Of a stretch of 64,000 nt of DNA, positions 54,744-63,392 are shown in pieces. Source of the stretch: Deltaproteobacteria bacterium. Its GTDB lineage: Bacteria > Desulfobacterota_D > UBA1144 > Nemesobacterales > UBA2774. Made by a program: the position numbers and the translations under genes. How positions within the stretch are numbered: the stretch's first letter is position 1; each line of letters begins with the position of its first letter. The DNA is taken from the NCBI GenBank assembly GCA_040223695.1, contig JAVKFU010000017.1:62001-126000 (forward strand), in the 5' to 3' direction. The notes under the pieces were generated by a model. It was not told the origin of the DNA and did not search any database. It saw only the letters and a list, made by a program, of their open reading frames with translations.

Positions 54744-54868
54744 TAAGGAGCCCGTTCATCTTCTCAAATAACATCCGGCCCCGGAGAATTTTTACCTGCT
54801 CGACACCGGCTTTCATTATCGATGGGATACTCCGAATAGAACCGGGCAAAGCTCTATTATAATAAAAC

Positions 54869-55159
54869 ATGGAAGAAAACGGATACTGCCCGCTTTGCAA
54901 CCGTCCGCTCCCCGAGAAACCAAGCAGACACCATCTTGTACCGCGAACTTTTCGAGGAAAGAAAACGGTGTTCCTTCACAGAATATGCCACAGGCAAATA
55001 CACGCCAATTTTACTGAAAGAGAATTGCTAAATTACTACAATACAATAGACCGAATTCTGGAAAACGAAAATATAAAAAAGTTCGTTTCGTGGGTTAAGA
55101 ACAAGCCTCCCGGATTCCACGTTAGGACAAGACGGTCATCCGGAAGAAAATCCAAATAA
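54869..55159 (+). CDS. HNH-type small nuclease-like protein
   Basis: A 96-residue protein with the zinc and metal motifs of HNH nucleases: CPLCNRPL, SRHHLVPRTF with the His pair, and HRICHRQIHANFTE. The basic C-terminus (RTRRSSGRKSK) could bind DNA. No ribosome site is clear. Nothing around it suggests a restriction or toxin system. It could be a solitary housekeeping HNH protein. Confidence 0.8.
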   Translation: MEENGYCPLCNRPLPEKPSRHHLVPRTFRGKKTVFLHRICHRQIHANFTERELLNYYNTIDRILENENIKKFVSWVKNKPPGFHVRTRRSSGRKSK

Positions 55160-55282
55160 TCAAACCTGCAAATCTATCGTTTCGTAAACACTAATTAACC
55201 CGCCGTACTCAAAATACAGGTAGCAGCAGGGAGCGTTGAAAAAGCACTCGGACTCATCACCCGGAATGAGGCCCGGTCAGAC

Positions 55283-56068
55283 CTACTTTGCAAACATTTT
55301 GATCACGGCAAACACCGCTCCCTGAGAATCTTTCAGGACCGCAATACGCCCTATGTCCGGGATATCCATTGGGGAGCTTAAAACCTCCCCACCCAGGGAT
55401 GAAGTCTTATCCGCCGATTCGTCACAGTCATTTACAGCAAAATAAACAAGCCAGTAAGGGTTCATCTCCCCCAGCTGCTTATCCATTTCCATCATACCGC
55501 CGGCAGGCCTTTCGCCGTTCATAAAAACGGTATAGTTAATACCGCCCATATCCTGCTCACTCGCCGTCCAGCCGAAGAGCGCGGCATAGAACTCCCCCGA
55601 TTTCTTCAAATCGTTAGTGAGAAGCTCATTCCAGCATAATGCTCCGTGTTCGTTAACCAGACGCGCCCCTATATGATTCATAGGCTGCCAGAGAGAGAGC
55701 ACGGCCCCGGCGGGATCTATCAGCGCGGCCATTCGGCCTGCGTCAAACACGTCCATAGGCCCCACTATAACCTGACCGCCGGATGTCTCGGCTTTTTTTG
55801 CCGCCTCGTCAACATCCCTTACGGAAACATAACTCGCCCAGTGTGTCGGCACGTCACCGGTTTCCTGCTCAGGCCACATCTGATACATGGCCCCTACCTC
55901 TTTCCCTCCGATTGAGGCCATAGAGTAAACCTGCTCGTCCCCGATCGGAACGTCGGTAATACTCCATCCGAAAAGATTCGAGTAAAATTCCTTTGCCTTT
56001 TCCGAGTCTGAGGCCACGAGCTCGGGCCAGCAGAATGTCGAAGGCTCATATTCTTTCATTTCACTCAT
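55283..56068 (-). CDS. Two-domain VOC (glyoxalase/bleomycin-resistance-like) protein
   Basis: Two VOC domains in tandem are seen: residues about 8-130 (FCWPELVASDSEKAKEFYSN...GWSITDVP) and about 137-258 (CWNELLTNDLKKSGEFYAALFGW). Both contain the Glu/Tyr/Phe pattern and strands of the fold. The nearest style is CFP-30B-like proteins. A dioxygenase or stress role is possible; metal ligands cannot be fixed by eye. It diverges from the EamA gene across a 402-base gap. Confidence 0.88.
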   Translation of the reverse strand: MSEMKEYEPSTFCWPELVASDSEKAKEFYSNLFGWSITDVPIGDEQVYSMASIGGKEVGAMYQMWPEQETGDVPTHWASYVSVRDVDEAAKKAETSGGQVIVGPMDVFDAGRMAALIDPAGAVLSLWQPMNHIGARLVNEHGALCWNELLTNDLKKSGEFYAALFGWTASEQDMGGINYTVFMNGERPAGGMMEMDKQLGEMNPYWLVYFAVNDCDESADKTSSLGGEVLSSPMDIPDIGRIAVLKDSQGAVFAVIKMFAK

Positions 56069-56470
56069 TTCATATTCCTCCGTCTCAGATCTAAATTATA
56101 AATACTCTTAATTTCTAAACACAGCATAACCCGGAAAAACCATTATATCGCAAAAAAATAATCCTTATCACATAAAAGACCGGGAATGATCTTCTGATCA
56201 TCCCCGGTAGCCAGGAAGGACCCGAGGTGCTAGGGAGGGTTATGGCCCGAATAAAAGGTGGCATTTTTATTACAACACCGGGGCGTTAAGAAGATATTCA
56301 GAAAAGGTTAAGGTTATGTTAATGTTTGGGAACAGTGACGGGGCTCTGAAAACCGCATTCCGGGTATAAGTTTATAAAGAAATAATAATGCGGGGCGATT
56401 GAATCCGTGATTCGACACAAACTTAGTTATATTTCAAATGTAACTATCCGATAAAAGAGGGAGAAGAGAA
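56069..56470. other. Gene-free divergent region with a strong hairpin
   Basis: 402 bases between VOC and EamA genes. No gene is seen. The hairpin at 56179-56208 and a weaker AATAAAA/TTTTATT pair near 56255 are the only structure I find. I see no start-stop frame with a ribosome site. An unannotated small RNA is possible. Confidence 0.4.
56179..56208. repeat. 13-bp hairpin in the divergent gap
   Basis: ACCGGGAATGATC (56179-56191) pairs with GATCATCCCCGGT (56196-56208) with one A-C mismatch and a TTCT loop. Neither side carries a T-run. It may be an RNA element or an operator. Confidence 0.45.
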
Positions 56471-56887
56471 ATGATCGAAAGATGGTATTTGTTTACACTT
56501 CTGGCAGTCCTGTGCTTCGGATTGGGAAGTTTCTTCGGAAAGCTGGCCTCGATGAGAGACATACCCTACCGGGTGTATTTCTTCGAAGGCGTCGGCACGC
56601 TTAGCATTTTTACTGCTTTTGTTCTCTATAACAGAAATACGATATTCACTAATTTTTCGCTCAATTTTCCGGGCCTGTTGATGGGACTCACCTGGGGTAT
56701 AGGGACCGTGCTCTTTATTGTCGCTCTCAAGTACGCAAAACTGTCCGTTATGGTCCCGCTTTCGGCGGTTTATCCCGCCCTTACGATCGTGCTCGCGTTC
56801 ATATTTCTTGGGGAGCGCCTTGGGCCGCGGGAGATTGCCGGAGTCGGGTTTGCGCTCGTTTCAGCCGCGCTCCTTGCAAAAACCTAA
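56471..56887 (+). CDS. EamA-family membrane protein, single domain
   Basis: A short member of the drug/metabolite transporter superfamily. Five membrane helices fill the 138 residues (about 5-24, 33-52, 66-87, 93-111, 117-136). The family motif VMVPLSAVYPALTIVLAFIFLGE is clear. Full DMT exporters have two such repeats, so this one would act as a dimer (EmrE-like). GGGAG lies seven bases before the ATG. It converges with cysE. Confidence 0.85.
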   Translation: MIERWYLFTLLAVLCFGLGSFFGKLASMRDIPYRVYFFEGVGTLSIFTAFVLYNRNTIFTNFSLNFPGLLMGLTWGIGTVLFIVALKYAKLSVMVPLSAVYPALTIVLAFIFLGERLGPREIAGVGFALVSAALLAKT

Positions 56888-56920
56888 ATGAGTATTCAGG
56901 AATCTTACACGGGCCACGTA

Positions 56921-57598
56921 TCATTTAACAACATGGTAGGGCTTATTCTCTCTATCGTTCCTTTCCAACTCTTCTTCAAGTAACTTGATACGCGTCTCAA
57001 GCTCAATTATTCGCTCTAAAAGAGGTTCGACAGGGTCGGGGAGCATGTTATGTTCGAGTCCCGAATAAATGGGAAATTCATCCCCGGATACAATATTCCC
57101 GGGAATACCCACGACTGTGGAGTCGGGCGGCACATCTTTTATAACCGCTGAGTTAGCCCCTATCTTGCTGTTTTGCCCGATAGTAAGAGGGCCCAGGATT
57201 TTTGCTCCGGCGCCGATAGTGACATTATCTTTTACAGTAGGATGCCGCTTCCTCCTGGTAAAATCCGTACCCCCCAGGGTAACGCCGTGATAAATAGTCA
57301 CATTCTCCCCTATTTCGGATGTCTCTCCTATGACCACTCCCATACCGTGATCAATAAAAAAACTATTGCCGATCCGTGCTGCGGGATGTATTTCGATCCC
57401 TGTAAAAAAGCGCGAGATATGGGACAGCAGCCTCGCGGGGAATTTAATATTTTTCTTCCACAGGAAGTGAGAAATGCGGTGAAGTACGATCGCCTGAAAA
57501 CCGGGCGAGACAAAGATGACCTCGAGTGAGTTTCTCGCCGCGGGATCCCTTTCAAACACTGCCCTGAAGTCTGATTTTATATCGCTTAAAATTCCCAT
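56921..57598 (-). CDS. cysE: Serine O-acetyltransferase
   Basis: First step of cysteine synthesis: acetyl-CoA plus serine to O-acetylserine. The N-terminal helical part (residues 1-60) has the pattern seen in short CysE ([14 protein letters not shown]). The left-handed beta-helix follows with repeated hexapeptides: [35 protein letters not shown] and [12 protein letters not shown], ending GIPGNIV. The catalytic His and Asp are in the IDHG and YHGVTLGG regions. The coil at the C-terminus ([19 protein letters not shown]) looks like a trimer helix. The 225 residues are in the shorter group. Confidence 0.95.
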   Translation of the reverse strand: MGILSDIKSDFRAVFERDPAARNSLEVIFVSPGFQAIVLHRISHFLWKKNIKFPARLLSHISRFFTGIEIHPAARIGNSFFIDHGMGVVIGETSEIGENVTIYHGVTLGGTDFTRRKRHPTVKDNVTIGAGAKILGPLTIGQNSKIGANSAVIKDVPPDSTVVGIPGNIVSGDEFPIYSGLEHNMLPDPVEPLLERIIELETRIKLLEEELERNDRENKPYHVVK

Positions 57599-57663
57599 TT
57601 CCGATTCCGCGACGCTATCGTGAATTCCGCCTTAAAAGCGGGTGCAGCCACAAAATACATTAC

Positions 57664-58320
57664 CTAAATCAGGTCCGGCTTATTGGTAACTATACCCTTT
57701 ATACCGATGCCCCTCAGCTGCCGTGCTTTCCCGGCCTCATCTACCGTCCATGTAAAGAGATGAAGCCCGTTTCTGCGGGCCCTGTCGGCCATACCTTTAG
57801 TAACGAACCAATGGAATGGGGCTGCTGCATCGGCCCCGCACCTTTGTGCAAGCCTTACGGGGTTAGGTGAAGCGAATAATATCAATCCCGTTCTTAAGCG
57901 GGGCTCAAGCTTCTTCACCATCCTCAAGCGTACTGATTTAAAGGAAACGATCAAAACATCCTCTATTAATCCGAAGTCCCTGACCAGGTTAACTACTTTT
58001 CCCTCTAATCCGTTTTCTTTAAGCTCGATTACAAAGCTCGTCTTTCCCCTTCCAAGCTCTAGCGCTTCTTCCAGAGTGGGAATCTTCTCACCCATCCCCG
58101 CATCAAGCTCCCTTAGTTCGGCCAGCGATTTTTGGCCGACAAGTCCCGCGCCGTTAGTAGTCCTGTCCACCCTGGCGTCATGGATAACCACGAGGCTCCC
58201 GTCTACCGATTGCCTGACATCGAACTCTATCATATCGGATTTTAACTCGACCGCTCTCTTGAACGAACGGAGTGTATTTTCAGGTTCATAAGCGCTCGCT
58301 CCCCGGTGGGCTATTTTCAT
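57664..58320 (-). CDS. Glycerophosphodiester phosphodiesterase (GDPD family)
   Basis: Cleaves glycerophosphodiesters to glycerol-3-phosphate and an alcohol. The start is ATG 58320, ten bases after GGAGGG. The first motif AHRGASAYEPENTLRSF, then the metal-binding MIEFDVRQSVDGSLVVIHDARVDRTTNG, cover the catalytic His, Glu, Asp and His. The TIM barrel ends with LFTWTVDE. There is no signal peptide, so it is a cytoplasmic enzyme. The 218 residues are normal. Confidence 0.92.
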   Translation of the reverse strand: MKIAHRGASAYEPENTLRSFKRAVELKSDMIEFDVRQSVDGSLVVIHDARVDRTTNGAGLVGQKSLAELRELDAGMGEKIPTLEEALELGRGKTSFVIELKENGLEGKVVNLVRDFGLIEDVLIVSFKSVRLRMVKKLEPRLRTGLILFASPNPVRLAQRCGADAAAPFHWFVTKGMADRARRNGLHLFTWTVDEAGKARQLRGIGIKGIVTNKPDLI

Positions 58321-58414
58321 AAAAGTCGATCCCTCCGATAATGTCATGCAATTAATATACACATTCTTACAAGACCTTTGCTATCTTTGACAAAAATAGT
58401 AGAATGCTATCAAA

Positions 58415-59299
58415 ATGGTATCCCTCTTTAAAGATATTATTTATATCCTGAGGCCTCAGCAGTGGGTGAAAAATTTTTTAGTGCTCGCTCCTCCTTTTTT
58501 CGGCGGGGTTCTTTTTACAAGCACTGAAATGTTTTTAAAGATGCTTCTCGCATTTATAGCTTTTTCCCTTGCATCTTCAACCGCATATATAACGAACGAC
58601 ATATCGGACATCGAATCCGACCGCATGCACCCCAAGAAAAAACTGAGAGCCGTCGCGGCCGGGAGAATTGGAGTTCCGGGGGCTATTCTAGTCGCCGTAA
58701 TTACACTAATCTTATCTATAGGGGCTTCACTCGCCATTGGCAAGATTTTTACTTTGATAACAGTGATATATCTTGCACTAAATTTCCTGTACTCATATTA
58801 CCTCGAAAAAATAGTGATTATAGATGTCTTCACAATCGGGATAGGATTTGTGCTCAGGATAGAGGCGGGGGGCGTAGCATCAGGGATAGAAGTCTCAAAC
58901 TGGCTCCTTCTCACGACATTTCTCCTATCGCTTCTGCTGGCTTTCGGGAAAAGACGTTATGAGCTTGTTATGTTCAGGAAAAACCCGAATCCCTTCAGGG
59001 AGGTCCTCTCTAAATACAGGGAAAACTTTCTGGACACCACGCTTGGTATATTCGCTACGGCAGCCATAGTCACATATTCCATATACACGGTCGAATTGGA
59101 CTCCAAGGTATTCCTTGCCACTGTTCCGTTCGCATGCTACGGAGTTCTGCGTTATATGTATCTGGTTCAAACGGATACAAGCGGAGATCCGACCGAATCC
59201 TTCCTAAAAGACCTGCCGCTTTTCTTGTGCGTCCTATTGTGGTTCCTGATTACTGCCGCCATTATCTATCTCGGCAATTTCACGGGCTTCACCGAGTAA
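58415..59299 (+). CDS. UbiA-family prenyltransferase (decaprenyl-phosphate phosphoribosyltransferase type)
   Basis: A membrane enzyme of the UbiA superfamily. The opening LRPQQWVKNFLVLAPPFF and the first Asp motif NDISDIESD (residues 61-69) with HPKKKLRAVAAG closely follow the decaprenyl-phosphate 5-phosphoribosyltransferase group, which makes an early precursor of arabinose donors. About nine membrane helices are expected. The second motif lies in GKRRYELVMF. Its last 66 bases overlap the end of the convergent TPR gene. The exact substrate is inferred. Confidence 0.85.
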   Translation: MVSLFKDIIYILRPQQWVKNFLVLAPPFFGGVLFTSTEMFLKMLLAFIAFSLASSTAYITNDISDIESDRMHPKKKLRAVAAGRIGVPGAILVAVITLILSIGASLAIGKIFTLITVIYLALNFLYSYYLEKIVIIDVFTIGIGFVLRIEAGGVASGIEVSNWLLLTTFLLSLLLAFGKRRYELVMFRKNPNPFREVLSKYRENFLDTTLGIFATAAIVTYSIYTVELDSKVFLATVPFACYGVLRYMYLVQTDTSGDPTESFLKDLPLFLCVLLWFLITAAIIYLGNFTGFTE

Positions 59300-61039
59300 A
59301 TGTTCGGGAAGACCGCTTTTAATTGCGGCTCGGGCCTCTTCGGCGGCTTTTTTCTTTTCACCTCTCCTTAAATAAATCTTTGCAAGAAGAAGGTTAGCTT
59401 TACCGTAGGAATAATAGTAGCCGAGGGCTTTTCTCAAATGTAATTCAGCCTCCCTGAAACTTTCGGCAGAGTTCGCGAGCTCGCCTTTTATGTAGTAGAT
59501 GAGCCCGAGATGGTAATACGTTCTCCCGTAGTGCGGATCGTATTCACGAGCTTTAACGAACCACTTTTCCGCCTCCCGGTATTCCTCCCTCTCCAGATAG
59601 ACCAAACCCAGATTGTTGGCGGTAACGGCTTTCCCCCTCGGGCTGTCATTCATTTCCTCGGACAGTGCGATTTGAAATTCCCATACTGCCTCATCGTCCC
59701 TCCCCCAATTGGAAAGCGCCAGTCCGTAGTTTGCATGGGGAAGAGGATGGCCGGGAGACTTCAGAGAGGTGTCTCGCCAGAGCTCAAGATCGTTTTTCCA
59801 AACCCCCTGCCTCTGATACGCAAAAACGGCGTATATTATTATAAGCACGAGACCCGCGCCCCGGGCAACCTTTCTCAGCCGAGCCACTTTTCCGGCTCTC
59901 ACTATCCAGTAACCCAGAAGCAGACAAAACCCGGCGGAGGGAATGTACAGGTAACGCTCCGCCGCCGGGGTCGAAGCAATCGAGAAAACGGCTACCAGTA
60001 CAGAGGGGCCGAGCGTAATCAATACCCATAATATACCGAACACGGTCATATTCTCTTTTTTTCTTATCGATACGACGCTGATTATAAATAAAGCGATCAA
60101 AAGTACGGCGGAAGATATAAAATAGGCTATCTCCCTCGGAACCCTGGTTATAAACGCGTTAAAATCAAACGGGAAAATAAGCTTATTAAGGTAAATCAGA
60201 TACGAGTTAAAGAATACTTTCACAAACTCAATATATCCGGGGAGCTGCGAAATATTCTGATTAGCTGTCGCCGCCTTTTTCGCGCCTTCATCCAGAATTT
60301 CCTCAGACATCCCGGGTATGTACACAAATGCCCGGCCCCTTAAATACAGGTAAACAACGATGATGCCTGTATAAACTGCGTATTTAATCAGATTGCCTCT
60401 TTTGAAAAGCCTTTTATTGAGCAGATCCAGAACCAATACAAGCAACGGAAAAACTACTGCGACCTCTTTAGAGAAAAGCGCAAGAGAGAAGCTCAGGCCA
60501 GCCACTACCAAAAACACCTGCTTTCTCCAAGAAAGTATATGAGAGATGACCGAAAGAAAGAGGAATAGGGCGCAGAGAACATCCGTCCTGCCCGCCACCC
60601 ACGAAACGGATTCTACATGCATGGGATGGAGGGCGAAAAGAAGCGCCGACAGAAAAGCCGCGCCTTCTTTTCTATCGAACCCCGCCTCTTTTAATATTAG
60701 AAGGACCATGAAATAGAACAGAATTACCGAAACCGAATGAAAAACTATATTTGCCAGGTGGAACCCGAATGGGGATAGACCCCAGAGCTCCTTGTCAATC
60801 ACGACCGACGTATAAAACGCCGGCCTGTAGTACCGGGCCTCTTTATTTTTATTGCTTTCGGGAACAATAGCGCGGATTATGGACGGGGCATCGAATGTCA
60901 CGTTGCCCTTGGTTATTACCTCGACATCGTCCCACACAAAGTCGTTTTGAAGAGATGGGGAAAATAGCGTAAAAGATACCAGAAACAAAAAAATAGCGGA
61001 GAGCAGTCTGCTTCCGATTAATTTAGATATTAATTCCAT
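59234..61039 (-). CDS. Membrane O-glycosyltransferase-like protein with TPR repeats (TMTC-like)
   Basis: The N-terminal 390 residues hold about ten membrane helices with NDFVWDDVEVI (the Asp pair of GT-C glycosyltransferases), RYYRPAFYTSV and HPMHVESVSWVAGRTDVL, and a later PAAERYLYIPSAGFCLLLGY. The last 200 residues have tetratricopeptide repeats (HANYGLALSNWGRDDEAVWE, NLGLVYLEREEYREAEKWF, YYHLGLIYYIKGELANSAESF). This layout is that of TMTC-like or bacterial O-mannosyltransferase-like proteins. The sugar donor would be a lipid-linked sugar. The 3' end overlaps the UbiA gene by 66 bases. Confidence 0.88.
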   Translation of the reverse strand: MELISKLIGSRLLSAIFLFLVSFTLFSPSLQNDFVWDDVEVITKGNVTFDAPSIIRAIVPESNKNKEARYYRPAFYTSVVIDKELWGLSPFGFHLANIVFHSVSVILFYFMVLLILKEAGFDRKEGAAFLSALLFALHPMHVESVSWVAGRTDVLCALFLFLSVISHILSWRKQVFLVVAGLSFSLALFSKEVAVVFPLLVLVLDLLNKRLFKRGNLIKYAVYTGIIVVYLYLRGRAFVYIPGMSEEILDEGAKKAATANQNISQLPGYIEFVKVFFNSYLIYLNKLIFPFDFNAFITRVPREIAYFISSAVLLIALFIISVVSIRKKENMTVFGILWVLITLGPSVLVAVFSIASTPAAERYLYIPSAGFCLLLGYWIVRAGKVARLRKVARGAGLVLIIIYAVFAYQRQGVWKNDLELWRDTSLKSPGHPLPHANYGLALSNWGRDDEAVWEFQIALSEEMNDSPRGKAVTANNLGLVYLEREEYREAEKWFVKAREYDPHYGRTYYHLGLIYYIKGELANSAESFREAELHLRKALGYYYSYGKANLLLAKIYLRRGEKKKAAEEARAAIKSGLPEHLLGEAREIAEIDNGGSNQEPQ

Positions 61040-61145
61040 GGGTTAGCTAATTATATCACCCGGACAACTAATTTTTCATTGGCGGTTTTCTTGCAAATAT
61101 GACCGGCTACCCTAAGGATTAAGCGCGCGATAACCGTGCCGGCAA

Positions 61146-61925
61146 TTAACGGAATAAATCGTCTTCCGGAGGCCTGATAATTTCCCTTGCTCCGCCCTCT
61201 CCCTTTTCATAACCGAGCCCTCTCACGATAACGACAGGTATGGAATCGACTTTTTCCATCACGAGGCCGGCGGCTGAGGCCACTTCATCCGCAACGGCCA
61301 TTACGGTTGCATTCATGACCAAACCCTTCGGATCCTTCTCCCCCCTGTAATCCTTGAGCGCCTTGATGCCGGAGCAGCCTATAGCTATATCGACGAGCCC
61401 GTCGCGCCACGGTCTCCCCACCGTATCGGTTATAATGACAGCCGCCTCAACCCCAAGCTCCGCTTTGATTCCCTCCGCAAGCTTCCCGGCCGATTCATCG
61501 GAATCGACGGGTAAAAGCGTTACACTCTCCCCGCCGGAGACGTTTGAAGCATCGACCCCGGCATTTGCCGAAATAACCCCTCCCCGCGTCTCCACGATCA
61601 GCCTCCCTTTTTCGGGCTTCCTCTGATCCATTTTGATAATTTTCGTCGTCTCGCTCAGTATCACCTCTACAAGACGCGGGTCCTTGCTCACTTCTCTCGA
61701 TAGTGTTCGGGCAAACGGTGAAGGTTCTACGTCGTTTAAATTAACGATTCGATTTTCCGCTTTAGAGACTATCTTCTGAGCAACTACAACTATATCGCCG
61801 TCCTCGAGTGAAAACCCCTGCTCGGAGACCGAACGGGAAATGATTTTTACAAGGTCGTCTCCGGGCTTAATTTCAGGTATGCCCTTTACCGGTATGATGG
61901 AAACGGACTCTGCGGCATGCGTCAT
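61146..61925 (-). CDS. cofE: Coenzyme F420:L-glutamate ligase
   Basis: Adds glutamates to F420-0 with GTP. The family layout is visible: PVKGIPEIKPGDDLVKII near the start, DIVVVAQKIVSKAEN, the central SANAGVDASNV and ITDTVGRPWRDGLVDIAIGCSG, and VADEVASAAGLVMEK. The 259 residues equal the archaeal CofE; the FMN-reductase-like FbiB extension of actinobacteria is absent. No cofC, cofD or cofG/H is in the window. F420 production in this organism is thus suggested but not shown. Confidence 0.93.
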   Translation of the reverse strand: MTHAAESVSIIPVKGIPEIKPGDDLVKIISRSVSEQGFSLEDGDIVVVAQKIVSKAENRIVNLNDVEPSPFARTLSREVSKDPRLVEVILSETTKIIKMDQRKPEKGRLIVETRGGVISANAGVDASNVSGGESVTLLPVDSDESAGKLAEGIKAELGVEAAVIITDTVGRPWRDGLVDIAIGCSGIKALKDYRGEKDPKGLVMNATVMAVADEVASAAGLVMEKVDSIPVVIVRGLGYEKGEGGAREIIRPPEDDLFR

Positions 61926-62152
61926 AGTATTAGCAGTCCCATTATAGAAATATTTAAGGAAAAATAATAGTCCAGAGGGCGGCTAATGCAAGGATTGATC
62001 TCAATTCTTGAAATATTTGAATGGATTGACCGTAGCGAAAGCACAGTTATTTATCCGCTTAATACGCGCATCCAGCCAGTAATGATTATGTACTTGACCC
62101 CGTATTTGTTCTATCCTTACACGCAGAGCCGAATAAAGAGGTATTGGATTCG

Positions 62153-62584
62153 ATGAAAGCGCTTAGAATGATGGATGCCATAAAAAGACTTGTAAGTCTG
62201 GCAGATAAAGAAGCCTACTACCGCAGAAACGATCTTCAGATGAGATTCGCCTCCGAGGATTCTGTCTATGTTATAGGAACTAGGGAAGACGGGGCGGTTT
62301 ATCTCTCGGTTTATTTCGGCTTTGAAATGGATTTTAAATTCTATTTTGAAAAAGACGGCACGCTCCTCACGGAGGAAGGCAGCACGCCGAATCTGCTTGA
62401 GTACTCGGGACTGGAGCAGGTGCTCAATCTCATCAACAATGCCGGGGATGCGCTTCTGGCGTTCGGAATGGAGGCGATAGAATCGGGCGATTACGAGTTC
62501 AACACAATGGAACAGGTAAGAGAAGAATTCGACAAAATACAGAGGGGGGACAGGAAAAAAAATGAAGATCCGGAAACACATTGA
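62153..62584 (+). CDS. Soluble protein of unknown function, 143 residues
   Basis: I do not recognise a family. AGAGG lies 11 bases before ATG 62153; a TTG at 62144 is too close to it. The product is alpha/beta: a helix (MKALRMMDAIKRLVSLAD), strands (VYVIGTREDGAVYLSVYFGF, DFKFYFEKDGTLL), then helices (GLEQVLNLINNAGDALLAFG and EQVREEFDKIQRG). There is no signal peptide. It stands alone. Confidence 0.62.
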   Translation: MKALRMMDAIKRLVSLADKEAYYRRNDLQMRFASEDSVYVIGTREDGAVYLSVYFGFEMDFKFYFEKDGTLLTEEGSTPNLLEYSGLEQVLNLINNAGDALLAFGMEAIESGDYEFNTMEQVREEFDKIQRGDRKKNEDPETH

Positions 62585-62735
62585 CAGTGGAGAAGAGATA
62601 GTACCGCTCTCAGCCGGCGGCTCCTAGAAATCAGGTTGGCGCTATTCATATTTACGAATTAAAAAAATTCTTTCATCCCGACCGATAAATCGGTTAATAT
62701 TTCAGAGTACTCAAAATATAAGGAGGGCAATGAAA

Positions 62736-63377
62736 ATGAGCAAATACAATATAAGAACGTTTCTTTTTTCAGTTTTTTTGGTGACTTTTTGTCTGGGGAT
62801 TACAGCCGTGAACGTGATCGCGCAAGACGAAACAGAACAGCCCGAAGCGGAAGCAATGGACAAAATGCATCAAGAGATGATGGCGAAGTGGAAGGAGTAC
62901 GCCACTCCTGGAGAGAATCACAAAGCACTCGATCCAATGGCAGGCGAGTGGGAATATACGGCGAAATGGTGGAACACCCCCGATTCCGAGCCCGAGGTGT
63001 CAAACGGGACAAGCGAAGCAAAATGGATCATGGGTGATAGGTACCTTAAACAAAAGGTAGAAGGCACTTCAATGGGTCAGGAGTTCAAGGGTATGGGATT
63101 ACTAGGATATGACAACGCCTCTAAAGAATACGAAAGCGTATGGATTGATAATATGGGGACCGGAATAATGACTGGTTCAGGCACCTACGATCCTGCCGCC
63201 AGGACATTTGAATACAAGGGAACCTACTCCTGTCCTATGGAAGACGGCAAAGATAAATCATACCGCTCCGTGACGAAAATCATGAGCGATGATAAATACA
63301 CCTTTGAAATGTATATGCCGGGCCCCGAAGGTGAAGAATACCGCGCTCTTGAAATCGTATATACCAGAAAGAAATAA
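62736..63377 (+). CDS. Exported DUF1579 protein
   Basis: A signal peptide (residues 1-30, ending NVIAQD) leads to a Met/Glu-rich linker and a DUF1579 beta-barrel-like domain: LDPMAGEWEYTAKWW, SNGTSEAKWIMGDRYLKQKV, GMGLLGYDNASKEYESVWID and SGTYDPAARTFEYKGTY. AGGAGG lies nine bases before ATG 62736 and three before ATG 62730, so the second is preferred. The function of this family is unknown. Confidence 0.88.
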   Translation: MSKYNIRTFLFSVFLVTFCLGITAVNVIAQDETEQPEAEAMDKMHQEMMAKWKEYATPGENHKALDPMAGEWEYTAKWWNTPDSEPEVSNGTSEAKWIMGDRYLKQKVEGTSMGQEFKGMGLLGYDNASKEYESVWIDNMGTGIMTGSGTYDPAARTFEYKGTYSCPMEDGKDKSYRSVTKIMSDDKYTFEMYMPGPEGEEYRALEIVYTRKK

Positions 63378-63392
63378 ATAGAATATCGCAAG

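Noticed and set aside
56195-56270. Considered as a signal recognition particle RNA
   Set aside because: AGGAAGGACC resembles part of the SRP core, but the asymmetric loop with AGCAG and the flanking helices are absent.
48057-56285. ACACCGGGGCGT occurring near 48058 and 56275
   Set aside because: A 12-base match between two places in 64 kb is expected by chance many times over; the flanks do not match.
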